Assembly: GCF_010389155.1 (NCBI RefSeq)
Contig: NC_057761.1
Location: 5,272,501-5,336,500 of the forward strand
Direction of reading: 5' to 3'
Source of the DNA: Erigeron canadensis
Lineage: Eukaryota; Streptophyta; Magnoliopsida; Asterales; Asteraceae
Length of the DNA stretch: 64,000 bases
The position numbers and the translations under genes are program-made. The notes below the pieces were generated by a model, which was given only the letters and a program-made list of their open reading frames with translations, was not told the origin of the DNA and ran no database searches. Below, piece after piece: positions 25,332 through 39,017 of this stretch (the first letter of the stretch is position 1; every line of letters starts with the position of its first letter).

Positions 25332-25598
25332 ACTTTTATACTACTATATAAAAACTATAAGCCAATGTTGAAAGTTTACAAAAAAAATAGACATGCGAAT
25401 TGACCAAAATACTCTTAATGAATTAAATCACCATCAACTCTTAATATTAAATTACATCATTAGTCTATTATATTATAAAATATCTCTATTAACCCCCTTT
25501 AAATCAAATACCTTTACTTACAACAATTAATGCCACCGCCGCCATCACACACCTTCATCGCCGTGCACGAGTATTGCGTGGGTACCATGTTCGTACCT
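25332..25598 (+). mobile_element. Short non-autonomous Helitron-like element 2
   Basis: Begins near ATACTACTATATAAAAAC and ends in a related GC-rich motif (CGCCGTGCACGAGTATTGCG) with tail TTCGTACCTGTTA. It immediately follows element 1. The boundaries are approximate. Confidence 0.4.
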
Positions 25599-25683
25599 GT
25601 TAAAAAAGTAATACATGGTTAAAGGATAAGAAAAATATTAAAAAAAGCTGTTAGAGACATCAATTGAGCATAGGTTTAAGTGC

Positions 25684-26924
25684 AGTGGCAGACAAAGGAG
25701 GCAAGGGGGCGAGGGTGCCAAGCCTCCCCAAGTAGGCGCAATGCAACGGAATTTCTATTAGTGTGATTGAAGATTTCCAGAGGTTTATATTGTTTAGCCC
25801 TCTTCAATGAATTCAAAAATGATGAAATATTTGGAGCTGTTAGAAAGAAATATGGTGGAAATAAGAAGTTATTGGCCGAAAGTTGAATTCTTATAAGGGA
25901 TAATGGCATACCAATAACAAAATGATTTTGTAATGTACTAATCTAATCAGGTGGTTATGTAATGTATGCAGCTATGTTTTTTTAGTTATACTATGTAAGA
26001 ATCTTTTTATTTGGGTCAATCAATGTAAGGACCTATGTTTTTTTTTTGCTATACTATATAAGATCCGTACATATTTTACATAGTATAGCCAAAAAAAACA
26101 TAAGTGGATATATTACATAGCCACCCTAATAGATCACTACATTACATAACCATTTTGTCATAAGTAGTTACATTCGTATATAAACGATACATGTGATGTG
26201 AATATAGTACAGGTGTAATTAGATGGTGCGTTCATATACATATGTTTTTATTTTCATTTTTCATTAGTTTTTTAAATATTATAACTAGCTAATTAGCTCG
26301 GGTTCAACTTGGGCATATTAATAAAAGCTTTTTAAAAACGTAAGATCATCAGTGAGTTGCGACGAAATGGATTGAATCTATTCTTAAATATCTATGTGAT
26401 TATTTACTACAACATTTTTTTTTTATAGTTTTGATAAACAAAATGCATATAGCTATATATATTTTACTTCAAAATATTCTTTTTACTCGGAAATAAATAA
26501 AAAAATGTCTATATTTTTTAAAGTTTCATCAAGACTTAAATGTAAGTTATAAAATTATATGAAAAATTAATAAAGTAATTAAGATAGTGTTAAGATGGAT
26601 TAATTTTATAAAAAAAAAACTAAAATGTTGCTAAAATTATAATTTTAAATATGATGTCATAATTTCTATAATCATTTGTAGGAAGGATTGTGAGTTTGCC
26701 ACATAGAAAATTTTCTATAAAAATCTGATAGAAACAATTCTCTTTTATTTATATAAGAGATATAATCTTTTCTTTTTGAAGTTTTATATATGTTGAATAT
26801 ACTTTGAATGCATAGTTAAACGATATAAAAAGTTGTAGTTATAAAATATTTTGCTTGTTAAAAATTTATGGACAATATCATATGTCACTTGGTCGTCGCC
26901 AAACGAAAAACCTGGCTCTGTCCT
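25684..26924. mobile_element. hAT-like element with a nested foldback MITE
   Basis: The left end is CAGTGGCAGAC and the right end, inverted, CAGGACAGAGCCAGG, resembling the common plant hAT terminus CAGTGGCGGAGCC. The flanks TTTAAGTG (left) and ATTAAGTG (right, one base away) are near-identical and compatible with an 8-bp duplication. The interior is AT-rich with no transposase. Confidence 0.5.
25893..26190. mobile_element. Foldback MITE nested in the hAT-like element
   Basis: The arms are inverted: TACTATGTAAGAATC... around 25985 against TTTACATAGTATAGCC around 26080, and GGTTATGTAATGTA against TACATTACATAACC. It is related in style to the foldback element at 8459-9563. Confidence 0.55.
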
Positions 26925-28042
26925 GCATTAAGTGGTACTTACACCTAACCATTTAACCAATGATTAACCCCTTAACCAATGATTATCCTATAGTTTTTTA
27001 TATTATATTCTTTTATCGGTATCCATTACAAATCAAAATTCAAAGATGGCTTTAGTATCTAGGTGTGTAAATAACATTTACACTTTTCTTATTACGTGAA
27101 CGTAACTTTCTTTTGATTCATTGTATGTAACTAACTTGTTAAATTGAATGATTAATGTAAAAGTGTATACGGGACAAACCATATGAGCTGCCACATACAC
27201 GTTTTTAATGGGTCGACGTAAAACTTTTACATTAACCGTTCAATTTAGCGGGTTAGTTGCATACAATGAACCAAATAAAAGTTATATTTACACAATAAAA
27301 AAAGTCTTAAAGTTATTTTAACGTTCAAATACCTAACCGTTCAAAGATTTACAACTCATTTGATTTATAGGTTTAAGTCTCAATAATAGATCATTTACTT
27401 TACATTATTTTTAATTTTCAATCATAAAGTTCATTTGAATTATGCATATTTTGTTGGTTTTACTCTTACTTTAATGATAAGTGTTTGATTTAATATATAA
27501 AATTAAAGGTTAAGATTTAAAGTTAAAGATTGTAGGAACTTTTTTACCATTTAAGTAAAAAATAATAGCAACATCTATACTTAGGTTAAGATTTAGATTT
27601 AAAATTGATAAATCGTCAACGATGCTCAATATTTTAACCTTTGAAAAGATTAAGATTTAAAATTGATAAATTAATTTTGGACTATTAGTTTTTAAAATTC
27701 TCTAAATATACATAAAAGAAGAGAAAATTTAATTTCAAAATGAAAAATTTTGGACTCTTAGATGAAGCTCAGTTTTGAATTAGGACCATTAGATAAAATG
27801 TTAATGTCATATACGTTTCATAACTTTTTTAAATTTAATTTTAATATAATAAAATTAAGTATACTCAATAATTATGGAAAGTAATTTCCAACATTTTATA
27901 ATTATAAAAAGTAATTAATTTAATGACATAGTTATAAAAAATAATCCTAAACTTTATATTATCTTTTAAATTCACTTTTTTAATCATATTATGACTTTAT
28001 ATATGTTTTATCATATAACGTAATAAATATTAGTTATGTGTC
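26925..28042. other. AT-rich intergenic stretch with an inverted-repeat MITE
   Basis: No gene. An inverted repeat of about 240 bp lies at 27062-27306: the left arm has TTCATTGTATGTAACTAAC, and the right arm carries its complement around GTTAGTTGCATACAATGAA. The rest is AT-rich without recognisable features. Confidence 0.5.
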
Positions 28043-28311
28043 TGTTTGGTAGAGAGTTTTTAGGGGCTTTTAAGAGGTTAAATGCCTCGAGCTTTTAAAA
28101 AGAAGCTCGATTTATTATGGTAGCCATGTTTGGATATACATTTTAAATTAAAAGTCCCACCATCAAAAAGCTCCTAAGAACTCTGAAAGGTCTTTAAAAT
28201 AAAAGCTGGTGGAAGAAGGGTTGAAATAGAAGCCCAAGCTCCTAGCCTCATTTTTAAGCTCCAGCTCCAAGCCCCTGGCCATAGCCCCAGCTCCAAGCTT
28301 TTGTGCCAAAC
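28043..28311. mobile_element. MITE family member 2 (TGTTTGG...CCAAACA)
   Basis: Exact 7-bp inverted ends TGTTTGG and CCAAACA. It is collinear with the degenerate copy at 19110-19382. Short, non-coding, hAT-like. Confidence 0.6.
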
Positions 28312-28572
28312 ATATGTAATTTTACATCGTTAATATCTTATGGTATTAAAATAAAAGATAATTCTGATTTGTATATGGTATATAGAATAATCAAAAAAAT
28401 AAACAAAGTTATAAAAATAACAACATTACCGTCTTTTAGCATATTTTTATATAATATTGTTAAATTAATAAAATGATACAAACATAATATGAAGATTAGG
28501 TATGTGGATAATTGATCACTAAAATCTGTGTTCCCATTTTTAAATCTACATCATGCAATTCTTTTTTTATAT

Positions 28573-28968
28573 ATAACGAGAGAAAGTACCCGCGCGTTAC
28601 GGCGGTAAGATGATGGGTGATAGGTCATAAGGTGTGATAACCAAATGCCTTAACCGTACGGGTTCCGCCCTCGGATTTAAAAATTCGTCGAAAGTATATC
28701 GAATGACATCTCTAATGAAAGAGCATGAAATTTTAAGAATGCTTATATAATTTTATAATTTATCGATGTACGTTTTGTGAGATAAAAGATTTTGAATGAA
28801 TTGGAGGAATAAATTATTTACGAAGGAGAGAGAAAAAAAATGATTGGTTAAGATTTGAAAAGAGAGAAAGGGTGTTTGGTAATATAAAATTGATAGAAGG
28901 GGCATTTTGGGAAGTAAATGTTGAAACTTAAAATGTTAGACATGGACTTTTTGCTTTATAATTGTGAC
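28573..28968 (-). mobile_element. Short non-autonomous Helitron-like element 3, minus strand
   Basis: An inverted copy of the family at 24858-25279. The minus strand has the same sequence block (GTACATCGATAAATTATAAA, TTTAAATCCGAGG) and ends in the hairpin CCGCCGTAACGCGCGGG and tail TCTCGTTATA. Confidence 0.55.
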
Positions 28969-29078
28969 ATCCGGCAAATTCAGGGTAAGTTTGACTCGGG
29001 GGAAACCACTTTCTTTGACCAGACAAATATGATGATTTATAATGAATATGTATGAAAAGTTATTTTGAGAACCCTTTT

Positions 29079-32064
29079 TGTAACACCCATCATTTTAAAA
29101 TAAGGATTTCCAAAAACTTTTGCCTAACGGCGTTAAAAGAATGCGGAATTAACTTTAAAAGTCCAAACCAGCAAAATCTGTTTGGTTTATTCATTAAATG
29201 GTGTTACTAGCCATATCATCAAAATATGTCTAAATGGAAATCCATCGGCTGCCCAACATTAAACCACCGAGTACATTATCAATACAAGTCATTAATATCT
29301 AAACAATAAGCAAATGTCTAAAGCGAGCAGCCACTATGGGTAAACTATAGTCAGCTTCAAGATCATCTACCCATGCCTCACATCTTCTCACATCTACCTG
29401 CTCACTATTGTTGGACCTGAGGGCACAACACATTTTAAAAGAGCAAGTGTTAGCTAACGAATTAGCTAAGTAAGATAACACATAATTTATAAAACGTTTG
29501 TCCATTTAAAACATTATATAAAAGTCATATTAAGTCGTTAAGGCACATATCATCGAACATATCATCTCATATACATATCAGAGCATCAACATCATTCATA
29601 ATAGGATGGGTCATCCTAATGTGCCTAGTCATCTTTTGCATCATCACATATCACATCTGAACATCTTTATAATTGTGGCATAAGTCACACATCTCGTATA
29701 ACATATACATCATTATAAGTGAGACATAAGTCACACCCGACTAGATAAACAACCTTACGGCTGTACATCAATGTCGTTAAGGAATGGCAAGCCAATTCCA
29801 GGAGTAATCCGTATGTTCAAGGACAATGGGGCTGGTAAGACCTCCCGTATTACTCTTCACGTTGTACCTCGTTGCAAGGAGCCACCCGAGCAATCACATC
29901 AACGCACTTAACCGGGCTAGGGCAAGTACGGGTTAAGCTAAACACTTTCACATCAAATTTACGAGCTCGATTTCACATCATATATAGTATAGGTGTTTAC
30001 ACAACCTAAACAATCATCACATATACATCTTTTACGTTTGGGCCCTTAAACGTGCACGTGTCATGGCAACTTAATAAGTCTAGTGAACTAGATGAACAAG
30101 CCATGTAATCATGCACATTTCACATATCATCATCATACATCACATTTCATAGCATTTCAATTCATATCATCACATCTCATATCATTGCATAACATTTCAT
30201 AGCATATCATTACATATCGTATCATTGCATAACATATCGTTACATTTCATATCATAGGGACTGCATTTCAGGCCTCAATAGTCATGTACATAGCCCATAT
30301 CACCTTCCGTATAACCCCGAATACTCATAAGCAAACAAGTTATTATTAGAGAAGTTATTATATGAAAACCATGTTTATGTTGAACCCTCAGCGTGTCAAA
30401 GTAGTGTATCTTACCTCGTAGAAGCGTACGCAAACGATAACTAAAGTTACCTGGCAATCAAGTATTCCCGACTACCTATAACAAACATAGGATAAATCAA
30501 CGAGTGTAAACGAGGCTATACGACCTACATCTATATATTATATATATATGTCAAATAATAGTCTTTGTTGACTACTTCCTCTATTTGTAGACTACTAGTC
30601 TATTTCTGACTTCTTAAATCCTTTGTAGACTACTATACTCTTTTGTAGACTACTTTCGCCATCTGTAGACTACCTGACACACTTGTAGACTACTTGACTC
30701 TTTTTGTAGACTACTTTCATATTCTGTAGACTACTTTCGTATTCTGTAGACTACTTTCGTATTCTGTAGACTACTTTCGTCTTTTGACTATATTCAGTTT
30801 TGTAGACTACTTTTGGCATACAAGACGACCAAATGGTAGAAAACTTAGTTCTTATGAAATGCAGGAAATTCAAAGACCTTTCCAGGGATATAAAGTTTGA
30901 CTCTTGAAGTTTTCCAAATGAATGATTTATGACGTTTGCAAGACAAGTCTGCAGAATTCGTCCGAAACCTGACCACTTCTGGAAATCGACATTTTTCGCA
31001 TATCTCTAGGCAAAATCACAGGAAACTTTGTTCATAACGTATTTAGGGGACACATAGACCTTTTCAAAAATATAAGATTCATCTCTTATCTCATTCATAT
31101 CAAAAAGATATGTTTTTTGCAATATGACAACAGAATCAGGCCTTGAAATCCTTATCGTTTTGAAAGCAATTTCGATCATCAAACATACATGGCTGATCCC
31201 CACGACCTCTACAGTTCATATTTACCAAAATATAAATCATTTGACACTATGAAATCATATATTGATTCATGGATTCAATAAGCACATCCAACGATTGATT
31301 TGACACCCGTTTTTGACCTAAATCGACTCACAAACATAATCGAATCCAAATCAAGCCTCTAGACCAGGTGTGAACCCTATGTTGGTCATATTTGAACATT
31401 AAAATAACATTAACAATGATTTCATACCTGTAGGAAATATCTAGATACTAAATGATTGCAATAACAATCACCGATTCACCCGAAATTGTCAAATCAAACC
31501 ACAAAACGATTGAAATCAACCATTACTCAATAGATCCAGCTATGAACGAATTGTATGGATGGAAATGAGTGATAATAAGCAAGGATTACCATCTGTACCT
31601 TGGAGGATGATTAACGGGTCGAATACGTGCATCGATTGATCATAAATCCACCCGAAATCGCAATAAACGCACTAGGATTGCTCAAGAGAACAAGGGAGCG
31701 GTTAGGGTTTGAATAAGGAGGAGAAGAAACTGATTTGTGATGCTAATTAGGGTCTACTTAACCCCTAATCCCGTTTTTAAGTTTCACCCTATGTCAAAAC
31801 TCGTCTCTGAGCTTCTATAGAGCTCATATTTAGCTCAAAACTCCCTTTGGGAATACTTACAACTCATTAAACACTTTAAACACCTCTAAAGGCATTAAAC
31901 TATACCTTTAACACTTATTCACATCAACCATTAAGGCATTAAAGTCTTACACCTATAGAACCTTCATCACACATAAACCAATTAAGGCATATAAACTTGA
32001 CGAAACTTAACGTTGACTAACGGTCAAGTCAATAAGTCAATCTTGAAAAGTTTGGGATGTTACA
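29079..32064. mobile_element. Solo LTR (about 3 kb) with 5-bp target duplication
   Basis: Begins TGTAACACCC and ends GGGATGTTACA (TG...CA with inverted ends), flanked by exact CTTTT on both sides (29074-29078 and 32065-32069). There is no internal region and no protein coding. Ends and size resemble long LTRs of plant gypsy elements; assignment to a lineage is inference. Strand not determined. Confidence 0.8.
30575..30825. repeat. Tandem repeat with TGTAGACTAC core
   Basis: About ten copies of TGTAGACTACTT spaced 20-24 bp apart; the last four repeat TATTCTGTAGACTACTTTCG almost exactly with a 21-bp period. It lies inside the solo LTR. Confidence 0.85.
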
Positions 32065-32521
32065 CTTTTTTTTGCGAGAACCTTTGAGAACTTTTCAAAT
32101 CAAGCCCAACCGATGATTATTCTTTACATAAAAATTGTTTTTTGTTTATTTTCTGAATAACTTATGTGTAATTTTGAAGTTTATAATTGTGTGGAGGCAT
32201 GGATTATCATCCATTATACAATTATGTCGAGATTTGGATTCTTGATTACATGTGCACGGATATTGTTATGATTACATGTGATCGACTTGCATACATGTGA
32301 TCATAGCAATATTCGTGCACATGTGATCAAGAATCCAAATCTCAATATAATTGTATAACAGATGATAATTCATGTTCCACACAATTATAAAATTTAAAAT
32401 TACACATAAGTTATTCAGAAAACAATTAAAAAATAATTTTCATGTAAAGAACAATAATCGGTTGGCTTTAATTTGAAAATTTCTCAAAGGTTCTCGTAAA
32501 AAAAAGGTTCTCAAAATAACT

Positions 32522-33078
32522 TTATATAAATATATATCTATTCTCGTATGTGAAACTATGTGTTACTATAATGTTTCGTATAAGTGATTCATCGGTAAAA
32601 TGTTAACTAGTATATGTGCTTTCACTCGACCACATTTGCATGAAATACATTACAAATGAAATATTGAATAAAATAAAATGATTATTTTGTTTAATAATTA
32701 TATTGATGATCTTATATTATGATAAGAATAAACCTTATGTTAAAATATTATACTTTAAACTAACCTACTAGTTAAATAATTTTACTACTCACTAAACTAA
32801 TAAAAATAATAAAATTAAATTGCAACACAAGCCAACAAAAAGTTTTAAAAAAATCAGCCACATGAGTAAGTAGCTCAACCATTTTAATTCTTCATTTAAA
32901 ACTCTTAAAAATCAACTAATTAAACACAATTACTTCAAACATTAAAATACCATCTAGGAAATTGTTGGAGTTCTTTTCTTGTTTTCTTTTAGCCGTGCAA
33001 AACCTCCTCCCCATACACTAATCCTCAAATGCTTCTTTAATTACCACTCCTAGCTCTATTTAAACCAATCCAAAACTC
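32522..33078. other. AT-rich intergenic stretch
   Basis: No gene or clear repeat recognised. Confidence 0.5.
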
Positions 33079-33119
33079 ACTATACGAGGGTTTAAATGTC
33101 CGTGCTATGCACGTCGGGT
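33079..33119 (-). mobile_element. Helitron-like 3' terminus, minus strand
   Basis: The minus strand reads a GC stem-loop (CCCGACGTGCATAGCACGG) then a tail ending CTCGTATAGT, the same tail as the element ending at 25279. The body would extend rightwards over sequence holding RPA1-like and TPR-like fragments in the same orientation. Confidence 0.5.
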
Positions 33120-34114
33120 TTCAAATATATTGGTTGCATGCATAATGTTGCCGATTGAAAAATTTAAAGTAGGTCATTTGACATGAATCATGATCTTTTC
33201 GGTTTTCACTTCTTCCAGTCCACCAACGTATGGAAAGAAACAAATTCAAGGTGGTGTTGTGAATAGAAAAAGAATTCAACCAAATTAAACTGAAAGCAAA
33301 TCCACTTCTGACAGACACAGATTGCTTTGGATTAAGATGGGTTTGCCTTAGACACTTTTTAGAGTCCAGACTCATCAAGACAAAATGTCACTATGTCATT
33401 GTTTTTAAATGTCTGGAGAAATGAAGTCCACCAGGCACCACAATCACCAAAGGAGGAACTGTGCGGTGATTTGCATGAAAGTGTCATAAGCTTGTATTCG
33501 TCAAGATTCCGAACTGGGCATATTTCTCGTAAGTTGATGCTCACTATTGTTGGCAAAACCTATAAGCAAAACATGTTATTAGTGTTTGTTAATAAGAAGT
33601 CAGAGCTTGAATGATGTGTATATTACAAATTGTTAGTTTGCTTTTCTCTAGGATTTATATAAGATTTAAGATTATTAACGATCTGGTTTTTTTTATTGTA
33701 AGATACAAATGTAAGGCTAGTTATATTAATTAAGTTTATCATCAATGGTTGAGTAGCCAAATGATCAAGTAGCTAAGGCCAATTATTAGTTATTCAGCAA
33801 TTTGGAATGTAAGATGGTGTGTTTAAAACTATTTAAAGGGCCCTTAATGTTGAGTATGTAGGGTTTAAAACCCATGCCATAAACCGTAATTTTGAATGGT
33901 AATTGATTTCTTGGAATAGTTGATCGTCCTAACTTATGTATCTCCCCGTGATAGCATAGATTATGATAGAGGTCCACTCGTAGTTGGATTGTTTCGCAAT
34001 AAATTAATAGACATGGCTTAAGTGTCATTCACTATAAAATAAAAACATGAATAAATATGTTTCTATAAGACAAATATTCACATACGTATTAACAAAACCC
34101 ATAAGGCCATACTA

Positions 34115-34510
34115 CCTCATCAAATTTGTTAGAGCATGAGGCAGTATTGGGTCTTTCATATCTTGCAGATAAAAATATGAGAGCCTCAAATTTGTTAAGA
34201 GAAACTAAGTCATTAACCGATTTTGCGGTTAGGTTGACCAACTTTTTGACAGTCCCATCAAACATTAATATAACAGTTTAAGCAGAATCATCCTTCACTC
34301 TAACTTGAAGCTTAAACCCACAATCCTTATTAACTATTTGTAACTAAAGCATTTTAAGTGTGTAATACCTTTGGCATTGGAAAATCGACACTCTTGTCTC
34401 ACGAGTGACCCCAGAAGTCGCCATTTCTTCTCGAAATGCATTTTTTCAGTTCCCACTATTACATGGAAAGTAGTACCAGCCATCTATAGTTCGGACCTCG
34501 CTGATCTCCA
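34115..34510 (-). pseudogene. Replication protein A1-like C-terminal fragment
   Basis: The minus strand encodes DGWYYFPCNSGN (the WYY..C..C start of the RPA70 C-terminal zinc-finger OB fold), then FQCQRYYTLKML, CGFKLQVRVKDDSA and ILMFDGTVKKLVNLTAKSV, matching the order of the RPA1 C-terminal ssDNA-binding domain. Several in-frame stops show it is not functional. RPA1-like genes are carried by plant Helitrons and are also frequent dispersed fragments; here it lies downstream of a Helitron-like end in matching orientation. Identification is by motif memory and moderate. Confidence 0.5.
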
Positions 34511-35009
34511 CCCAAATTATGAAGTTGCAACCTAAAAAGAGCAAATGGAACATTACAATATGGAGAAGTGTGGTTTATAAAAATGCATTATGAATAAAGA
34601 ATTTGGTGTACGCCATTCTGCTTCACCCAACCCCCTAGCAAAAGCTCTTAAATTGTTCCATCTTTTGGTTGAACATGAAGAATAGGTAGAGTCTCTTCTA
34701 AATCCACAATCACTGCAATGGATAATCAAGGCAATAATTATTTGATGGGTAAGTATGGGTAAAGTATGTCAGGCTTAAAGGACCTAAATTGTTTAAATGC
34801 AATATTAAGGTTACTTTGATCTTAACACCCCTATTTTAACAATCGGATGCTGCAAAAAAAAAAGGTTTTATTGCTACTAATGTTGGCTAGTATGAACTTT
34901 CTATGGTTAACATTTACATATCCCCAATAAAAAGTATGATGTTCATGTTCTCAATACGTAACTTTATGTGCTTCATAGAGCAAACCTTAGTAGTGATAAA
35001 TTAGGAATA

Positions 35010-35201
35010 TCAAGAATGTACCCAAGTATGTCGCGTAGAAGCCGATAAATTAGTTATAGCTTTCGATTTCAACAAACGGGTCTTAGTGTCTTGCCACTTA
35101 GATAAGTTAATACAGACCATAGCAAGATCATTCCATGTCTCTAGATCCAACCTTCGATGACGATTCTCACCAGCCAAGCATTTCGAAGTGTAAGATGTCA
35201 T
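35010..35201 (-). pseudogene. TPR-protein fragment, NPG1/NPGR-like
   Basis: The minus strand encodes NRHRRLDLETWNDLAMVC, INLSKWQDTKTRLLKSKAI and NLSAS, matching the TPR segment (RLE.ETWHDLA..Y..LS.W.DAE.CL.KSK) of plant NO POLLEN GERMINATION-related proteins, which bind calmodulin. It ends in a stop and lacks the remaining repeats. Probably an exon captured by the surrounding minus-strand element. Confidence 0.5.
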
Positions 35202-35204
35202 CGG

Positions 35205-38200
35205 TCAGAGAATGAGAGTTGTAACCTGCAACTTTTGTTGTGATATCTACCCCCAAATAAGCACGTGGCACTTTATAACACTCATCCAACCCGGCCTTGC
35301 CACTCATTATGAATCCATCAGTCGTAGCCATGCCATTAGTTCCCTGTTGGCAAGCCTTCAAGATACTCTCTGCCAAAGCACCATATATATTCCATATCAA
35401 GCCTTGTATATATATAACAACATGCAGGTGGAAAGATGAATAGGTTGTCCAGACTCCGGGTTAGGTAATGGCTCAAAATATGTCTGGGTTGAAATTATTG
35501 TAGATTTTAGTTGACCTGTCAACATTTGTTATTACAACATAAGAACAATGTTATGCAAACAATTTAACTAAATCATTAAGTTAATGATAACTGGGACTGA
35601 AAAGGTAGGTACCTTGGCGTAATTAGACGCACGGACTTTATAACCAAAGTGGGTCTTCATAAACTCAACAACACTCAGCCAGAGAGAAAAAAAGAAGTTC
35701 AATAACCAGTTAATATATATCTCGTTATGTTTGTCATTCATAATTTACGGAGTTGTACATATTCCAACATATGTTTACTTTCCCCAATCCAATTGTTAAA
35801 CGCTCAGGATACTGCAAGCAAATAACTTGTAATTTAAAAAATAGAAAATAGTTTGATGATGTTGTCTTTCTTAGTTCATATAATACTTACATGATTTTGT
35901 CTTTTCTCTGAAGGTTGATCCAATTGTTTCATGCAAGTGGTGGATAAGATCGCTGATTTCGAAGCCTCCCAATTTCTTCCGAAAGTTCTCTCTCTATAAA
36001 AATTATCTGAAGTCAAGTAATTGATATAGAACAGATATAGGGACAAAATTTAAAAGATCCATTCAGCTGCACATATGATATGAGCTGTAACTATGTTGGC
36101 AGAATGGGCCGAGGCAAGCTATACTTAAGCAGGTAACTATGTAGTGCAGATTGAGACAGGTCAGTCGATTTGTCAAAAACCTCTAAACGTTCAAGATTGA
36201 TCACAAACTCATTACATCTGAATCTTTGAATAAACTATTTAGAATTTTTAATTTGATCTGAATCTATATTATTGTCAGGATATTATCCAAATTATCTATG
36301 TTATTTTCGCCACTATCAATTTTTTTTGTATGTACCTTGGAAACATATCAGGTCCTAATATTAAAAAGTATTGACTGGCTAAATGAAGAATGCTTATATT
36401 GAAAAGAAAAGAATAGACAATGTGGGGGTTGACCTTTTAAAGTATATACGCAAGAAACGCAGTTTAAGTTTATGGTCAGAATCAGTATCCGTCTCCTTGG
36501 ATTCCGTGTCTGCTAGTAACTGTTAACGTCATTATCGTATTCAACTTCAAATTCCCCTCTCTTAAAATTTTAGCCACTCAACTTGTCATTGAAGGCCCCT
36601 CTTCCATTAATGTCGTCAATTTTTTTTTCCAAAGCTTATGCCTGCATGAGAATATGGGAATAATGAACTTAACTATAGCATGACGGTTTCCAATAGGGGT
36701 AGATAATTATAGCTACATACCTTATAATCCTTGCTGCTACTTTTTTGGCGCGGCCAGACTCGAACCCTCAAAGATACCAATAATAGTCTCCATTCCAGCA
36801 ATTTGTCAAAAACCGATAACATATAACTCCCAAATTTATACAATTAGTCTAAAATACAATAGTTAACGAAGTATAAGTATCACAGAACGTTAAAAAAAAA
36901 TATATCATGATTAGAGATCTGCTTTGACAAAGAACAACTAAACTAACTAACTAATAAATTCAGTAAAAATTATAAATATACTTCTCTTATATTGTAAGTG
37001 GTCTTGAGTAGTTCCCGGCTGTTGAGCTTGCAAAATTAATCAATCATTAGTTACAGAAGTAACAGTAGATGCTGATATTTCGGTAAGAACTTGAGTATGA
37101 GTTTTAGTTTTCATTAGCTTTAAGTAGACTTGGCGATATTGATGACAGTGAATACAAAAAAGGAAAAAAAATAGTTGGTTTATCCAAGTTCTGTTACATT
37201 CCGTCTTGCATTAGCATGTTCTCACACTTCAACAAAACTTTTAACATATATGGACACATGGTTTTCCTTGGGAGATAGAGAATGGAAATAGTCAAACAGA
37301 CACTAAACATTTTGGATAAAAGTATCAGATAAAAAGGAAATACTTCGATAGTCGCCCAAAGTCTATTATTATTATAAACCTTTCCCATGTTTAATACTAA
37401 TTTCTTATAGACTTTGAACAAAAATGTTACAGGTCAACTTAACCCAACCCATAAAAAAAATCTACTCGTTTGACCCGTTACCCGACATGCCCATTTGCTT
37501 ACTCGAATAAGCACCACAATATTCGATGCAGAGTCAACTTGCTAAAGCATAGAGCAAGTTCGACACATATATTAAACAACAACCTAATAAAGGCCATTTC
37601 CATTTTCAAGAATATTATTCAGTTGGCATGAATTTTTTCATTTGTAATAGAAATAAAAACTAAAAAAGTATGGCAAAGACTTGACATACATTAAGATGAT
37701 TTTAGCTCACCCACCTAAGCACATTACCAAAAAGTTAACAACCTGTGCATCAAAATCATGCATAATATATAGCAAAAATTGCACATTTGATATGATTAGG
37801 GCTTTACAAATTTCACATCGTCCAATAATGCAATAAATAAGAAAATATGCATCCAATTAGCTAAACATAAAAAAATCAACACCCAAAGTCATAAAAAAAA
37901 CCACATACCTTGATTGAATAAGTATTGTTATGATAGAATCAAACAAAAAAAAAGGAAGAAATTTAGTTACCGTACAAAATCAATTTGATGAATATGAGAG
38001 TAAAATTGTTTTGGGGATTAGGGGAGTGAGGGGGGAGTTTTCTGGGAAATGGCTTCTGAACAGAATATACGAATTACTTTACCATTATATCACTGTCCAT
38101 CATTTATTGCATAAAAAAAGTGTGGAGGGTTGAACCGATTAGAACTCAAGCAACCAAATATATAATATAATAAGAATTATGAAGGAAGTTGAATTCAATA

Positions 38201-39017
38201 ACTACCTTACTTACACTAACACCGCAGATGAGGATTAAAGGATGAATGAATAGTCACACACAATGATATCTGGAAAATGAAACAATCAATCATTAACTAA
38301 TTGATTCATTCATATAATCATTCATGTACATAAACTGAAAAACAAATCAATCGATCATTAAATTCCATTCACTAATACATTCATATACATCAATCAATAT
38401 ATATATACATATTGCAGTAAAAGTAATAAAAAATCAAAACCAAAATTGAAATCAACCATCAAATTAAACATTAAAATCATAAATACCATCATCATTATGA
38501 AGCTTAAGCATTGATGGTAGTCTTACAACTTTTATATATATATAAGATATAAGATATAAGATAATCACCTTAACATTTAACACATTTCACTTTTAGTAAA
38601 ACTCACAAACTCTTCTCTTTTCTACTTGAAAATCTCGGCAGCCTTATTCGCTCACAAAACCACCATTTTAAATCTTAACAAATCATCTCATATCAACTTA
38701 ATAATAATCTTTGATCATGGAAGGCTAAATGTGTTTTCATGGGTGTGTAAAATAAGAAAAACATAACTTTTCTTATCATTTTCGGAGCTAACAAGTAGAA
38801 TAATATGACCATCATCTTGATTCATCAAACACACTTATACATCATTAGATCTAAATCCTTAAAGCAAGAACAAGGTATATGAAAGCCTAAAAGACTACTT
38901 TTCTTCTCCATGAAGGGCTGGCCGAATTTGTTATGGGTGTAAATCCATATATTTTCTTTTTATTTCATCTTCTAAATCCTCTTCAATGATTTGTCTATGC
39001 ATCCTTGATATTTGGCC
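35205..39017. other. Long non-coding stretch, presumed body of a minus-strand element
   Basis: No convincing gene. Short ORFs (for example 35167-35400 and 37194-37421, minus) have no recognisable motifs. Several minus-strand segments carry splice-like borders, so captured exons I cannot identify may be present. A TATAAGATATAAGA microsatellite lies near 38540. The right end of the putative Helitron was not found. Confidence 0.4.

Larger units (their letters stand above)
29056..32521. mobile_element. Foldback element split by a solo LTR
   Basis: The two arms are inverted copies of about 220 bp: left 29056-29078 plus 32070-32265, right about 32280-32521. Shared text includes AGTTATTTTGAGAACC, GCGAGAACCTTTGAGAA and GAATCCAAATCTC. 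The left arm resumes in register after removing 29079-32064, so the LTR inserted into an existing foldback element. Confidence 0.75.
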
